A stretch of 64,000 bases of DNA from Agarophyton chilense (lineage: Eukaryota; Rhodophyta; Florideophyceae; Gracilariales; Gracilariaceae): positions 744,001-808,000 of the forward strand of contig JARGXX010000095.1 in NCBI GenBank assembly GCA_030374765.1, read 5' to 3'. This document shows positions 43,119 to 53,182 of this stretch, piece after piece (positions within the stretch are counted from its first letter, which is position 1; each line of letters opens with the position of its first letter). Made by a program: the position numbers and the translations under genes. The notes under the pieces are model-generated. The model worked only from the letters and a program-made list of their open reading frames with translations, was not told where the DNA came from and searched no databases.

Positions 43119-43251
43119 ACGTGTGGCGGGGCGCGGCGCGGCGCGGCGCGCGGCGCGGCGTGTCGCTTTTGTGGATAGTGCTCGACAATGGCAGGAAAGG
43201 CGAAACGATGAGTCGCGCGCACGCACTGTCACTGCGGTCGCCATCGTCGCC

Positions 43252-43368
43252 ATGATCCGCGTTACGACGCCGCGTGTGTACGACGTGCATCGCGCGCTTG
43301 TCGCGTTTCGAGCCTCCATCGCCTCTACGCGCTTCGCGTCTTCCTCAGTCTCTTCCACCTCGACCCCA

Positions 43369-43404
<36 letters not shown>

Positions 43405-43923
43405 GGCGACGCGCAGCGGGACGAGGGCGAATTGGGCGACAGCCCGGCCACGCGCCACGCGCTGCAAGCCGCGTTTGAACGGCGCGCGGCGCATGCCATG
43501 CGGTATGAGTACTTTGCGCAGCGCGCCGAGATGGAGGCCGAGGTGGAGGCGGCGCATATGTTACGCTCCATGAATCGCGCATGCGTGCAACAGGCGTTGG
43601 GCTGCTTGGAGCTGTTGGAACAAGATGAAGATGCGGAGTTTGGTGCCACGCTCACCAATGTGGAGCTTATGGCTGACGAGGAACGCGATTGTGCCGAGCA
43701 TGATATGGTGGAGGCGGCCACTACGGCGCGCGCCGATCAACTTGAGATGGTTGCCGAGTGGTTTGACGACGTGGCGGCGGCGGCTGCGCGCGCTACAGAT
43801 CGCCTTGACTTTACGGCGCGCGTGCTGGACGCTGGTGCCATGGAAGAGCACGTGTCGGACGATGCGCGCCCGCATGACGCCGCCGCCCAACCCCAAGTAC
43901 AAAGTGACACCTCCGCCAAGTAA
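43252..43923 (+). CDS. Rubrerythrin-like ferritin-fold protein, metal ligands apparently lost
   Basis: 223 residues from the ATG at 43252; the frame is open upstream to 42781 but passes through the 26-bp repeat array, so the later start is preferred. A 40-residue Ser-rich leader with a TCG-repeat poly-Ser tract comes first and could be a transit peptide. Two helical pairs then resemble rubrerythrin halves: ALQAAFERRAAHAMRYEYFA followed by AEMEAEVEAAHMLRSMNRA, and later LTNVELMADEERDCAEHDM. The usual GE and E..H iron ligands are replaced in the first half (ERR, and CVQQA). The family assignment is by helix pattern and should be treated as tentative. Confidence 0.55.
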
Positions 43924-44023
43924 AATTGTATACGCCTCCTCTTTTTTTACTCCTGTTACACAAACTACGTGCGCTGTAAGCGTACCCGCTGTCAGCCGTT
44001 CACCAGCGAGTGTGCTGGGCCGC

Positions 44024-44059
44024 AGAAGAGAGAAAGAGAGAGCGAGAGCGAGAGAGGGC

Positions 44060-44090
<31 letters not shown>

Positions 44091-44173
44091 CGAGAAAAAG
44101 AGAGAGATCGAGAAAGAAAGAGAGATAGCGCGTGAGAAAGGGGGGAGAGAGGCAAGGAGAGAGAGAGAGAGAC
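44024..44173. repeat. GA-rich microsatellite tract
   Basis: About 150 bases of almost pure purine (GAGA, GAAA, GCGAGA) occupy most of the gap before the lumazine synthase start. Confidence 0.85.
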
Positions 44174-44216
44174 AAACAAACAAAAGTATCCATTTGATAA
44201 ATAACAACGTTACACA

Positions 44217-44909
44217 ATGTATCTCGCCACCGACGCGCCGCGCCCGTGCGTCGTCTCCATCGCCGTCGCAACCGCCTTCCTCGGCGCTCCGCCGCCGCCA
44301 ACTTTTCCATCGTCAAAAAGGTCATCTCTATGCAAGAAACGCGGCGCCATACCGCAAACTCAATGTGCACGTACGACGCCTCGTTGTTCGGACATGGGCG
44401 TGGTAATCCCAGCAAAAGGAGCTTCCAGCAAAGGTGACAGTAGCGTGCGCGTGGGCGTGGTGTCCACTCGATGGAACGCCGTTTACGTGGACGATATGGT
44501 GAAACAGACGCGAGAGACGTTGCGCGACTTGGACGTACGCGACGACGATGTGGTTCATATACAGGTACCGGGCGCATGGGAGGTGCCTTTGGCCACGCGC
44601 TTGTTGTGTGCCGCGCACAAGGTGGATGTGGTGGTGTGTTTGGCGCTGTTGGTCAAGGGCGACACCGATCACTACGAGTATATTGCAGGTGCGGTGTCGA
44701 AAGCGCTTATGGACGTGCAGCTGTCATTGTTGACACCGGTTGTGTTTGGGGTGCTATGTTGTCAAAACGAACAACAGGCGGCGCGTCGCGTGACGGGAGA
44801 TAAGGCGCATGCACCGGATTGGGCGCGCACGGCCGTGGAGATGGCGCGACTGAGAAAGAGTCAGATGGGCGGCGGACTGGGCGCCAAGAAGAGCGTTGGT
44901 TTCTTCTAG
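44217..44909 (+). CDS. ribH: 6,7-dimethyl-8-ribityllumazine synthase
   Basis: This 230-residue protein makes the lumazine precursor of riboflavin from ArP (5-amino-6-ribitylaminouracil) and dihydroxybutanone phosphate. The core begins near residue 75 with VGVVSTRWNAVYVDDMV. It holds the substrate motif VPGAWEVPLATRLL and the catalytic loop LLVKGDTDHYEYI with its conserved His. A later block is LLTPVVFGVLCCQNEQQA, close to the usual PV.FGVLT..T.eQA. The first 70 residues are a leader suited to a plastid, where the pathway resides in plants. The stop is TAG. Confidence 0.93.
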   Translation: MYLATDAPRPCVVSIAVATAFLGAPPPPTFPSSKRSSLCKKRGAIPQTQCARTTPRCSDMGVVIPAKGASSKGDSSVRVGVVSTRWNAVYVDDMVKQTRETLRDLDVRDDDVVHIQVPGAWEVPLATRLLCAAHKVDVVVCLALLVKGDTDHYEYIAGAVSKALMDVQLSLLTPVVFGVLCCQNEQQAARRVTGDKAHAPDWARTAVEMARLRKSQMGGGLGAKKSVGFF

Positions 44910-45045
44910 CTATAGAAGAGCGAGCGAGCGCTCACCAACGCTTGTAAAAAAGACAAACCCAACCCAACAGCTGTGCATTGTGTGTGTGTGTGTGTATGTG
45001 TGTGTACCTTTAAGCAACGTAGCAAAAGAAAACACGCCGGCGCTG

Positions 45046-46186
45046 CTAGTAGCGCACGGGGCCGCGATGCGTGAGATGGTGTAGCGTCATGGCGTGGTTG
45101 GGCGGCGGCGCGGCAGCAGTAGACGACGCGTGCACGCCAACAAGCGCGCGCTGTGGTGGAGGTGTTGCTGTTGTTGTTGTTGTTGTTGTTGTTGTTGTCG
45201 TTGTTGTTGGTGGTGGTGGTGGTGGTGGTGGTGGTGGTGGTGAAGGCGGCGGCGGCGGCGGCAGCGGGTGGGAGGCGACGGTGGGTGGTTGCGCAGGCGT
45301 GGACTGCTGCTGCTGTTGGTGTTGCGATAGTTGGTGACGAAGAGAGGCGTTTTGCTGACGAAGAAGCACGTTTTCGTCTTGAAGGTTCTTGAGTTGCACG
45401 TCGTGGCGGTACTGCATGGATTGCGTGAGCTCGGTGAGGTAGGTGACACGATCTTCCAGATACTTGATGTGGCGCTTCTTTCGCTCCCTAGAGGCAGCAG
45501 CGCTCTGTCGATTGCGCTCAGCTCTGTTTGATGGAATCACCAAAAGGCGGCACGTCGTCGTCGTCGTCGTTGTCGTCATCACGTCATCACGGCGTCACAG
45601 CGGTTAGTAACTGCTGATACACGAAAAAGCAAACAAACAAAAAAAAAAAAAAAAGCTCACAAACACGCACGTACCGTAGCGCTCGTTTGTTATCCTGACT
45701 ATCTTCATCGCGCAGTTGCGACGGCGCCGACGGCAACGTCTGCTGCGAAGTGGACTGCAGCAGCGACGACGACGGCGGCGGCTGTTGCGGCGGCTGTTGC
45801 GGCAGCGGCTGTTGCGGCGGCGGCGGCGGCGGCGGCGGTGGGAGGGGGGGAGGGGGAGAGGAAGACGCACATACGGCACGTTTAACGGCGCGCTTGACGC
45901 TTGGCGACGATCGTTTAACACGCTTGCAGGCGCGCGACGGCGGTGGCGGCGGTGGCGACGAAGGACGCGTCGTCGACGTCAGCGCCGTGGCGTCCGACGG
46001 CGGACTGCGCGCACGTCGTCGTCCGCATAACGTATCGGTGGTTTGCGTGGCGCGCGGCGAGCGCGAAGGCGAGCGCGGAGGCGAGCGCGACGTGGGCGGC
46101 GGCGTGGATGGGGCGCAGCGCGACGAGCGCGGGTGCGCGGCGGCCGCGGAGGCAAGCAGGTCCAGCGGGGCGTGCGCGGGCGCCAT
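45046..46186 (-). CDS. bZIP transcription factor, one intron inside the basic region
   Basis: The coding sequence is complement(join(45046..45523, 45675..46186)), 329 residues. The intron (45524-45674) has GTACGTG and AAACAG ends, and joining restores the basic region NKRALRAERNRQSAAASRER, with the invariant N-x7-R (NRQSAAASR). A leucine-zipper-like heptad run follows (IKYLEDRVTYLTEL, LKNLQDENVLLRQQNASL). Exon 1 is Ser/Pro-rich with poly-Pro and Pro/Gln tracts. The C-terminal half is Gln, Pro and poly-Thr, encoded by triplet repeats near 45160-45245. The ATG at 46186 is preceded by a CT-rich leader. It is divergent from the hydrolase gene. Confidence 0.88.
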
Positions 46187-46656
46187 GGCGGGGGAAGGGG
46201 GAAGAGCGGGGGGAAACGCGAAGAAGAAGAAGAAGTGTTTTTGAAGAAGGGTGAACGAACGCAGAAGAAGCGACGATATAACACAGACGCAACGCGAGCG
46301 CCACAAAGCAGCTGCGCGGTTTTGACGGGCGTGCGAGCGAGCGCATACACGCACGTGGCAGAGACGCTGTGGTTGGTGCGTGCGGCGCGTTGAGGGGGGC
46401 GGTTCACAGCACGCGAGTGGCGCACACAACGCACTGGCACACTTTGCTGACGTGGTGCACCGCGTGACTCGCCGTCCGCCGCGTCACGCCCGCGTCACGC
46501 CATTGACACGTCATTGCACCCCGCTCCAGATGCAATCTCGCGTGCGCTGTCCCCCCTCTCCGTTTCCGTCTCCACTCGCCGTCTCCCCCCGTCTCCCGTC
46601 TCCCCCCGTCTCCCGTCTCCCCCCGTCTCCCGTCTCGCCGTCTCCCGCGCAAAGCC

Positions 46657-47721
46657 ATGCCGCGCCGCGTGCGCATCCGGCATCACGCCACCGGCTCGCA
46701 CGTGGAGCACCTCCCGCCGCACCCCGCGCACGCGTCCTCGCCGCCGCCCTTGCCGCCCCCCCCGCCCGCCGTCGACATTGCCTACACGCTCGTCGGAAAC
46801 GGTCCGCAGCCCGTGCTCTTCATCCCCGGCATGTGCGTTTCCTCAGCCATGTGGCACCATCAACGTCGCTTTTTCGCGCATCACGCGCGCTACACGCTGC
46901 TGCTCATCGACAATCGCGGCGCCGGTCACAGCTCCTCCGTGTGCGCTGCATCGTCATCGTCGTCGTCGGGATTCGACATGCATACCATGGCGCGTGACGC
47001 GTTGGCAGTGCTCGACTTTTTGTTTGGTTCCGCAGCTCGCTTTCACGTCGTGGGACACTCCATGGGCAGTATGATTGCGCAGCGTCTCGTGTTGCTGTCC
47101 GGTGTGGCGCGTCGCGTGTGCAGCTTGGCGCTGCTCAGCGGACACGACGGCGGTTGGTTTTGGAACAATATTCCAACTGCGCACATGATACACGCTGCCT
47201 TCGACATGCTCCGCGCCGGATTTGACGACTTTATGGCCACCAAGATCCACGTTCGTCTGCACTACACTCAAACTTTTCTCAACTCCTTCATGCGAGACTC
47301 CACCACAGGAAACAAAGTGCTGCGCAGAAACGTGTATTATCGTCGCTATCTGCACGGCATTCGTCGCGACAAGCAACGCGACCACGCCAATCACGCCTTT
47401 TGGGCGCATTTGCACGCCGTACGCACGCACAATTTGTCGCATCAGGACGCCAAACGAATGATGGTGTTGCACTTTCCAAAGCTGGTGCTGTACGGTCAGA
47501 GCGACCCGGTAGTGCTACCGCGCGCCAGTCGCGGCTTGGCGCAGCGCATTGGCGCGCCATGTCTGTCCGTGCCGGGCAGCCACTTTATCGTGGATGAGTG
47601 TGCGGCTGAGGTGAATGCGCTGTTGCAAGCGCTGTTTGAGCGCGGAGAGTGGCGAGTGCGACAACCGCTGTTGACCGACGTCAAGCGCTTGTCTCACTTA
47701 CCTCTCAACAATCATCAATAA
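46657..47721 (+). CDS. Alpha/beta hydrolase
   Basis: 354 residues with a Pro-rich first 40 and then the standard hydrolase fold. An oxyanion region GNGPQPVLFIPGMCVSSAMW comes first, then LLIDNRGAGHSS. The nucleophile elbow is VGHSMGSMIAQRL near residue 134. The acid lies in LVLYGQSDPVVLP and the His in PGSHFIVDE. The triad Ser-Asp-His is therefore complete. The substrate cannot be told; homologues include esterases, epoxide hydrolases and plastid proteins. The start follows a CT-rich stretch (46540-46655). Confidence 0.85.
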   Translation: MPRRVRIRHHATGSHVEHLPPHPAHASSPPPLPPPPPAVDIAYTLVGNGPQPVLFIPGMCVSSAMWHHQRRFFAHHARYTLLLIDNRGAGHSSSVCAASSSSSSGFDMHTMARDALAVLDFLFGSAARFHVVGHSMGSMIAQRLVLLSGVARRVCSLALLSGHDGGWFWNNIPTAHMIHAAFDMLRAGFDDFMATKIHVRLHYTQTFLNSFMRDSTTGNKVLRRNVYYRRYLHGIRRDKQRDHANHAFWAHLHAVRTHNLSHQDAKRMMVLHFPKLVLYGQSDPVVLPRASRGLAQRIGAPCLSVPGSHFIVDECAAEVNALLQALFERGEWRVRQPLLTDVKRLSHLPLNNHQ

Positions 47722-48102
47722 CAAGCGCCGTTTTTTTTTCTACGCTCATCACTACCACACTCTTTAGTACCTTCGTAGTGTAGTAACCTTAGTACGCACG
47801 CATAGAAAAACGATTTTTCGCCACGTGCCTCTGCACCTCAATGTGACATCATGGCACGCACCACGCACGCGGCAAACCGTCGACGCCCACCAATTTCGCC
47901 CTTCCCCCGTTGCTCCGTCGGAATTGCATTGGGAGCCATTCTTCCCCCCTTCTCCCCCCTTCTCCCCCCCCTCCCCCCCTCCTCCTCCCGCTTCACCGCC
48001 CTGTCCCGCCGCCTTCAAAACGCCCAGCGCCGTTCCGCGCGCCCGCGCCGCCATCGTCCCGGCCCCGTCACCCCCGCCGTCTCCCCCCCCCCGCTCTCAG
48101 CC

Positions 48103-50493
48103 ATGCAGCGCGCGTGCGCCCCCGCCTTCGTCGCCCCCGTGTCCGTGTCCGTGTCCGTATCCGTGTGTCGACCTTCACGTTTCGCATCCACCCCACGGTA
48201 CGCGTCTTGGCGTGGCGGCGCTTCTGTCGCGCGCGTGTCACGCCGCGCGACGCGTCGCGTTCGCTTTGCGTTTGTTGCCGTGCACCAACGCACGGATGAC
48301 ACAGACGACGAGCTCGTGTCCGACCAGTCTCACCCACACTCCGAGCAAGGCGCTGCTGTTTACGACTCGCACGCTTCCTCGAATGACGCTGGCCACCACC
48401 CGCACAACGACACTGCCGACACCCCGCCCGACACCACCGCCGACAACTCGCCCAACACCTCGCCCGAGACGCAAAGCCCGACTTCCAAGCCATCGCGCAG
48501 CTTTCTCAGTTTCCTCCCTTTTGTTGGCGACGCATCCAACAACAAATCGTCTCGAAATGGTGGCGGTGGCGGTGGCAGCGGCGGTGGCAGTGGCGACGAC
48601 GACGACAACAAACACGACGGCTCAGACGATCAACCCTCCGAGCAGTCTGCGCCCTTCACATCTCAAAGCAAGCGAAACGCCCTGCAAAAGGTAAAGTCCA
48701 CAGCATCCAACGTGGGAAGCACACTCACCTCACGCGCCGCTTCCTTCGTCAACACCGTGCCGGCACAAGTAACCGTCGCGTTGATATCGGGCTTCTCCAC
48801 AATCATGGGCGCCCGCGTCAAGGCAAAAAGAGACAAGAACGTCGCTGAGCGACAGCGCGCCGAAGCCGCTCGAAAGAGAAAGCTGCAAATCGAAAAGCAG
48901 CTGCGACAGGTGTACGAAGAAGTGGCCGCCCCGATCCTGAAAAGTGCCGCCAAGCTCGCCGAAAGGTTGTACGTCATCGCGGACGGCGACTGGAACTCCG
49001 TGGAGAGCGCGAGCAAGCCTCCAAGACTATCAGCCATGTACTCGGCCTATCTTCTTGGGCGCTACCTTGCCACGGTCGAGCTCCTCAAACAGGAAAGCAC
49101 TCTTCTAGACTACGGCTTCCAGACCGCCGATCGCATTCTGTCCAACATCCTCGGCCGCGTGCAAGGCGTGCTTTGCGCCGATGACGAATCCCTCACCAAC
49201 ATGCAACAGACAGAGCACTTCTTCCAACCCGGTCCAAACGACAAGCCGCTTAAAGCCGGCATTTTGAAGATTCCGCCCCGCGTGCAGACGGCGCTCGGAG
49301 AAATCCTGCTGCGCAGGTTGTGGAAGGACAAGTATGACGTTGTGGACAACCAAATGGGGGAAAAGCGTTTGGAACGCGGAAGCCGGGCAGTGATCTCGTA
49401 CCTAGAGTTTTCCCATCTCATGGAGAGAGACCCCACGTTCCGCAAGTGGTATTTGCCAGTTGTCGAAGACTTTGAGAAATTGGAGTACATTGCGCGAAGC
49501 ACTTCACAGGGGCGTCGCCGTCGAAGCCAAATCGGCTCACGTCTATATTTTGTGCAGTCTGGTCTGCTCGATCTGGTAGAATTCTTCGATCCGTTGCCGC
49601 ATGCAAAGTCGATTCCATACTTTCGTCGAAACCGCCTGCAGATCGGGCCTCGTCGCTACACTGAGGAGCAGCGCTCACCGACCAGTTTGTACAAGCTGTA
49701 CCGAGAGCTTGCCAACCTCAGAGATCATCGCGTTGCGGATGGAGATGTGCAGGACCGGCTCCGGCTGCCTTACGGTATCGAGGTGTACGTGGCCGGCGCC
49801 CGAGGCAGTGCAGACGGAAGTTTCCAAAAGTTTGAGCACGGAGATTGTCCCTTCTCTCAGCGTGTTTTGATTACTCTAAAGGAGATGGGAATCCCGTTCA
49901 AGCCAATTGCTATCGCGCCAGACGCAAAACCTGGATGGTACTACTTGCTAAACCCGCAAAACAGAACGCCTTGCATTTATCACGACGGGAATGTTGTGGA
50001 TGAGTCAGGGCACATCGTGGCTTATTTGCAAGAGCGTTTCCCGGAGGCGCGGAGGCTGGCCTCAACAGACCACCTCAAGTTGGCGAGAGGAACGCCCGGC
50101 TACACCAGATTCCATCCGCATTTCTTGAGATGGTTGAGTGGAGACGAGAGCGCAAAGAAAGAGCTGGAGGCAGAATTGATCAAGGTGAATGAGAGCATCG
50201 ACATGGTGCAGAAGAAGAACGGAGGTATGCCCTTTCTCGGAGGCGAATTCTTCAGCCGTGAAGATACGGCTATTGCACCCATGTTGCACAATGTTGAGGT
50301 TGCAGGGCGAAAGGTGAAGAAATGGAGCATGCCAGAGCAATGCACCGCGTTGAAAAGATATCTTGAGGAGGCGCGCAAGGTGCCGAGCTTTTCGTCGACT
50401 GTTGCCTTGGACGAGACCATTGTGGACGGGTACGGCGGGCTGGAAAAAAGGGGAGGAGAGCGCAGTTGGACTCTGGCTGACATGCCGGAGTAA
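48103..50493 (+). CDS. Plastid-type membrane-linked protein with a C-terminal GST/DHAR-like domain
   Basis: From the ATG at 48103 the product has 796 residues. The frame is open upstream to 47851, but a CT-rich leader ends right before 48103, and MQRACAPAFVAPVSVSV looks like a plastid leader. A Ser/Asp/Gly-rich linker follows. A weakly hydrophobic stretch (VTVALISGFSTIMGARV, near residue 225) and a basic coiled coil come next. A 300-residue middle domain of unknown family (LLGRYLATVELLKQES, GEILLRRLWKDKYDVV) precedes the tail. The C-terminal 220 residues are a glutathione-transferase fold with the CPFS active-site motif (GDCPFSQRVLITLKEMG) typical of DHAR and CLIC proteins. The role is unknown; a redox function is inferred. 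Confidence 0.75.
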   Translation: MQRACAPAFVAPVSVSVSVSVCRPSRFASTPRYASWRGGASVARVSRRATRRVRFAFVAVHQRTDDTDDELVSDQSHPHSEQGAAVYDSHASSNDAGHHPHNDTADTPPDTTADNSPNTSPETQSPTSKPSRSFLSFLPFVGDASNNKSSRNGGGGGGSGGGSGDDDDNKHDGSDDQPSEQSAPFTSQSKRNALQKVKSTASNVGSTLTSRAASFVNTVPAQVTVALISGFSTIMGARVKAKRDKNVAERQRAEAARKRKLQIEKQLRQVYEEVAAPILKSAAKLAERLYVIADGDWNSVESASKPPRLSAMYSAYLLGRYLATVELLKQESTLLDYGFQTADRILSNILGRVQGVLCADDESLTNMQQTEHFFQPGPNDKPLKAGILKIPPRVQTALGEILLRRLWKDKYDVVDNQMGEKRLERGSRAVISYLEFSHLMERDPTFRKWYLPVVEDFEKLEYIARSTSQGRRRRSQIGSRLYFVQSGLLDLVEFFDPLPHAKSIPYFRRNRLQIGPRRYTEEQRSPTSLYKLYRELANLRDHRVADGDVQDRLRLPYGIEVYVAGARGSADGSFQKFEHGDCPFSQRVLITLKEMGIPFKPIAIAPDAKPGWYYLLNPQNRTPCIYHDGNVVDESGHIVAYLQERFPEARRLASTDHLKLARGTPGYTRFHPHFLRWLSGDESAKKELEAELIKVNESIDMVQKKNGGMPFLGGEFFSREDTAIAPMLHNVEVAGRKVKKWSMPEQCTALKRYLEEARKVPSFSSTVALDETIVDGYGGLEKRGGERSWTLADMPE

Positions 50494-51172
50494 GATCATA
50501 GTTTTTTTTTTTTACTGTACGCGTTGATGTGCGGCAAACAACGCTGATTTAAAGCTTGTAGCTATTAGACCGTGTCTAAAGTTGGAGACGTTCTATCAAA
50601 AGAGGGTGGACGTCAAGACGGCGTGTGTGCGACATTGTCGTGAGCGCCTCGCTCTGAATGTGCAGCCACGACGTCATCTGCGCTTTTCTTGCCTCTGACA
50701 GCCGCGCCGTACCAACTGTTTTCGACGTACGAAGGGTAGATTGCAATGAGGTACGAAGACTACCGTTCGAAATCGTGAGACAAAGCGGCCCTAAGGAGTT
50801 TCATGGACTTGAATTGGGGACGAACTGCGCATGTCGTTTCCCAGTTGGCTGCCAAATGAGAGTGCACGGCAGCTGTCGCCGCCAGCTGTCAATATCTGCC
50901 CACGCCAATCAGCGCGCTCAAAACGTGACCAATCGCGCCTCTTCGAGGAAACACGAATCTGTGTAACTTTCAACGCCATACGATTCCACGGAGCAGCTAT
51001 CTAAGATATCGGCAACCGTCTCGGCGGGTCGCTCCTTAATTGGCGCTGCTGGCGAGGCTGCCGTACACTCCTTGCTGTCGCAAAAGTTGCCGCAACAGCT
51101 ACGAAGAGGACCGTACAAGTTGCCACAAGCGTTCGCGCTTACCCTTTTTCCTAACTGCTCTCTTCTCGGTCT
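50494..51172. other. Intergenic region, no gene seen
   Basis: Holds a poly-T stretch just after the GST-type gene and the promoter of the isocitrate dehydrogenase gene. Short frames (for example 50658-50966) lack recognisable features. Confidence 0.45.
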
Positions 51173-52647
51173 ATGCGCTTTTGCGCGTGTGCATTCGTCA
51201 TGCGGCCTGTCGCGCTCCGCGGTGCAGCTTCGGCCGTCAGGTCTCTGTCCGTCACTGCTGGCTCCGGAGGTGGGGCCCCTTCTCGCTCCTTCGCTGCTGC
51301 TGCCCCGGCCGCAAAGATCAAGGTGGACAACCCGGTCGTTTCGCTGGATGGCGACGAGATGACCCGTATGATATGGACCACAATCAAGGATCGCCTTATC
51401 TCACCGTATCTAGACATCCCTATCATCGAGTACGATCTCGGTATTATCAATAGAGATAAGACAGATGATCGAGTGACTATTGAGGCTGCCCACGCCATTC
51501 TGGAACATAACGTCGGCATCAAGTGCGCTGGCATCACCCCAGATGAGGCTCGCGTCGATGAATTCGGTCTCAAGCGCATGTACAAATCACCGAACGGAAC
51601 CATTCGAGCCATTCTGAACGGCACCGTTTTCAGAGAGCCCATCATTGCTCAAAACATCCCCCGACTTGTCACGGCTTGGAACAAACCCATTATCATCGCT
51701 CGCCATGCGTACGCCGACCAGTACAAATCTGTTGACATGCGCATCCCGCCGGGAGGCGGCACGCTCAAGATGGTATTCGAGCATGAAAATGGTCACGTTG
51801 ATGAACACGTGGTGCACCAATTTCAAGATGCGGGAGTCGGTTTGTGTATGTTTAACACTGACGACAGTATTTATGGGTTTGCAAAGGCTACTTTCTCGTA
51901 TGCTCGCATGAGAGCTCTACCTGTCATTCTTGCCAGTAAGAATACTATTCTCAAGCAATACGATGGTCGCTTTTTACAGATCTTTGCTGAAGTTCATGCT
52001 GATTATCCAGACGTTCCTTATGAGCACCGCCTCATTGATGACTTTGTTGCGTATATGATCAAGTCTGATGGGGGCTATGTTGCCGCTCTCAAGAACTATG
52101 ACGGTGATGTTATTTCCGGTACGTGATTGGCAAGTTATTGCGTACGTTTTTTTCCTTATTCTGTACGGCTTACTGACCGCTTTGCCCTCCATCGCATTTT
52201 TGCTCCCTGCACTTTGAAACAGATATCAGCGCACAAGGATTTGGAAGTTTGGGTTTGATGACATCCACTCTGGTGTGTCCGCATGACAACGGTAAAACGA
52301 TTGAGACAGAAGCCGCGCACGGAACCGTCACCCGTCATTTCCGTCAGCATCAAGCCGGAAAGGAAACCAGCACCAACCCCATTGCATCCATCTTCGCATG
52401 GACGCGTGGGTTAGAACATCGAGGAAAACTTGACCATAATGAAGATCTGGTTAGTTTTGCCACCCGGCTTGAAAAGGCTTGTATTAATACTGTGGAAAGT
52501 GGTACGATGACTAAAGATCTTTCCATCTGTATTCATGGCAACAAAGGCACTGAACGTCAGTTTTGGGTTACCACAAATGAGTACATCGATGCTGTTGTCG
52601 ACCGCCTCACAAACGATTCTGCCGTCGATCATGCAGAGGCCTCGTGA
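51173..52647 (+). CDS. IDH2: NADP-dependent isocitrate dehydrogenase, probably mitochondrial
   Basis: The coding sequence is join(51173..52118, 52223..52647), 456 residues. The intron (52119-52222) has GTACGT and AACAG ends. Joining gives DVIS then [15 protein letters not shown], as in the family. It oxidises isocitrate to 2-oxoglutarate. Motifs: [14 protein letters not shown], the substrate loop [33 protein letters not shown], and the NADP part [17 protein letters not shown]. The Ala/Ser/Arg-rich leader of about 50 residues suits mitochondrial import; a second in-frame ATG at 51200 gives an even more typical leader. It is the dimeric eukaryotic NADP type, not the NAD type. Confidence 0.95.
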
Positions 52648-52792
52648 TGCCGATTGCGAGTCATTGTCTCGCATTGCATTGCGAATAAGCGCACTACGCT
52701 AGCTAGACTCATCAAACAAAAACGTGACAAAGAGGCGTATTGTGTAAAGATACTTAGATGTGATGGATGCTTTGTATAGGTATTTTGTACGA

Positions 52793-52811
52793 TTTAGGGT
52801 TTAGGGTTTGG
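52793..52811 (+). repeat. Short telomere-like repeat, TTTAGGG x2
   Basis: Two exact TTTAGGG units and a partial third lie in the 3' flank of the dehydrogenase gene. Confidence 0.6.
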
Positions 52812-53182
52812 TCCGTGATACGATGTGGCACCTTTGTATTGAGAAGAGAGAGAGAGGGTAGATATCTATTGCTGGCTTGTAACTTACGCCACCCCTGTCG
52901 TCAAATGATGAGCAATCTGCATGAGAATATGGCGGTTGCTGACAATATAGCGCTGTAGCGTGATGACGCGTCCACCGGGCGCACCATGGCTTTCATGAAC
53001 TGGCCTGAAATTTGTTGTCTCTGTTTGTATGGGACCGCGCGCTACCTTGGCTGGAAGACGACAGGATGTGCAAGGCACACAAGACACATAATTTACAAAC
53101 GCGCATTGAACTTCATTCGCCCGAACGAGAAAGAACGCGTTACAAGTACAAAATAACAAATGCTGCACAGCAAGAGCAGCGC

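Noticed and set aside
42781-43251. Upstream extension of the rubrerythrin-like frame (157 more codons)
   Set aside because: It runs through the tandem G-box repeats, giving a repetitive Cys/Val peptide; more likely promoter DNA that lacks stops because of its high GC.
47851-48102. Upstream start of the GST-type protein
   Set aside because: The stretch is CT-rich leader sequence, and a typical plastid leader begins at 48103.
50658-50966. 102-codon frame between two host genes
   Set aside because: No recognisable features and it lies in the expected promoter region of the dehydrogenase.
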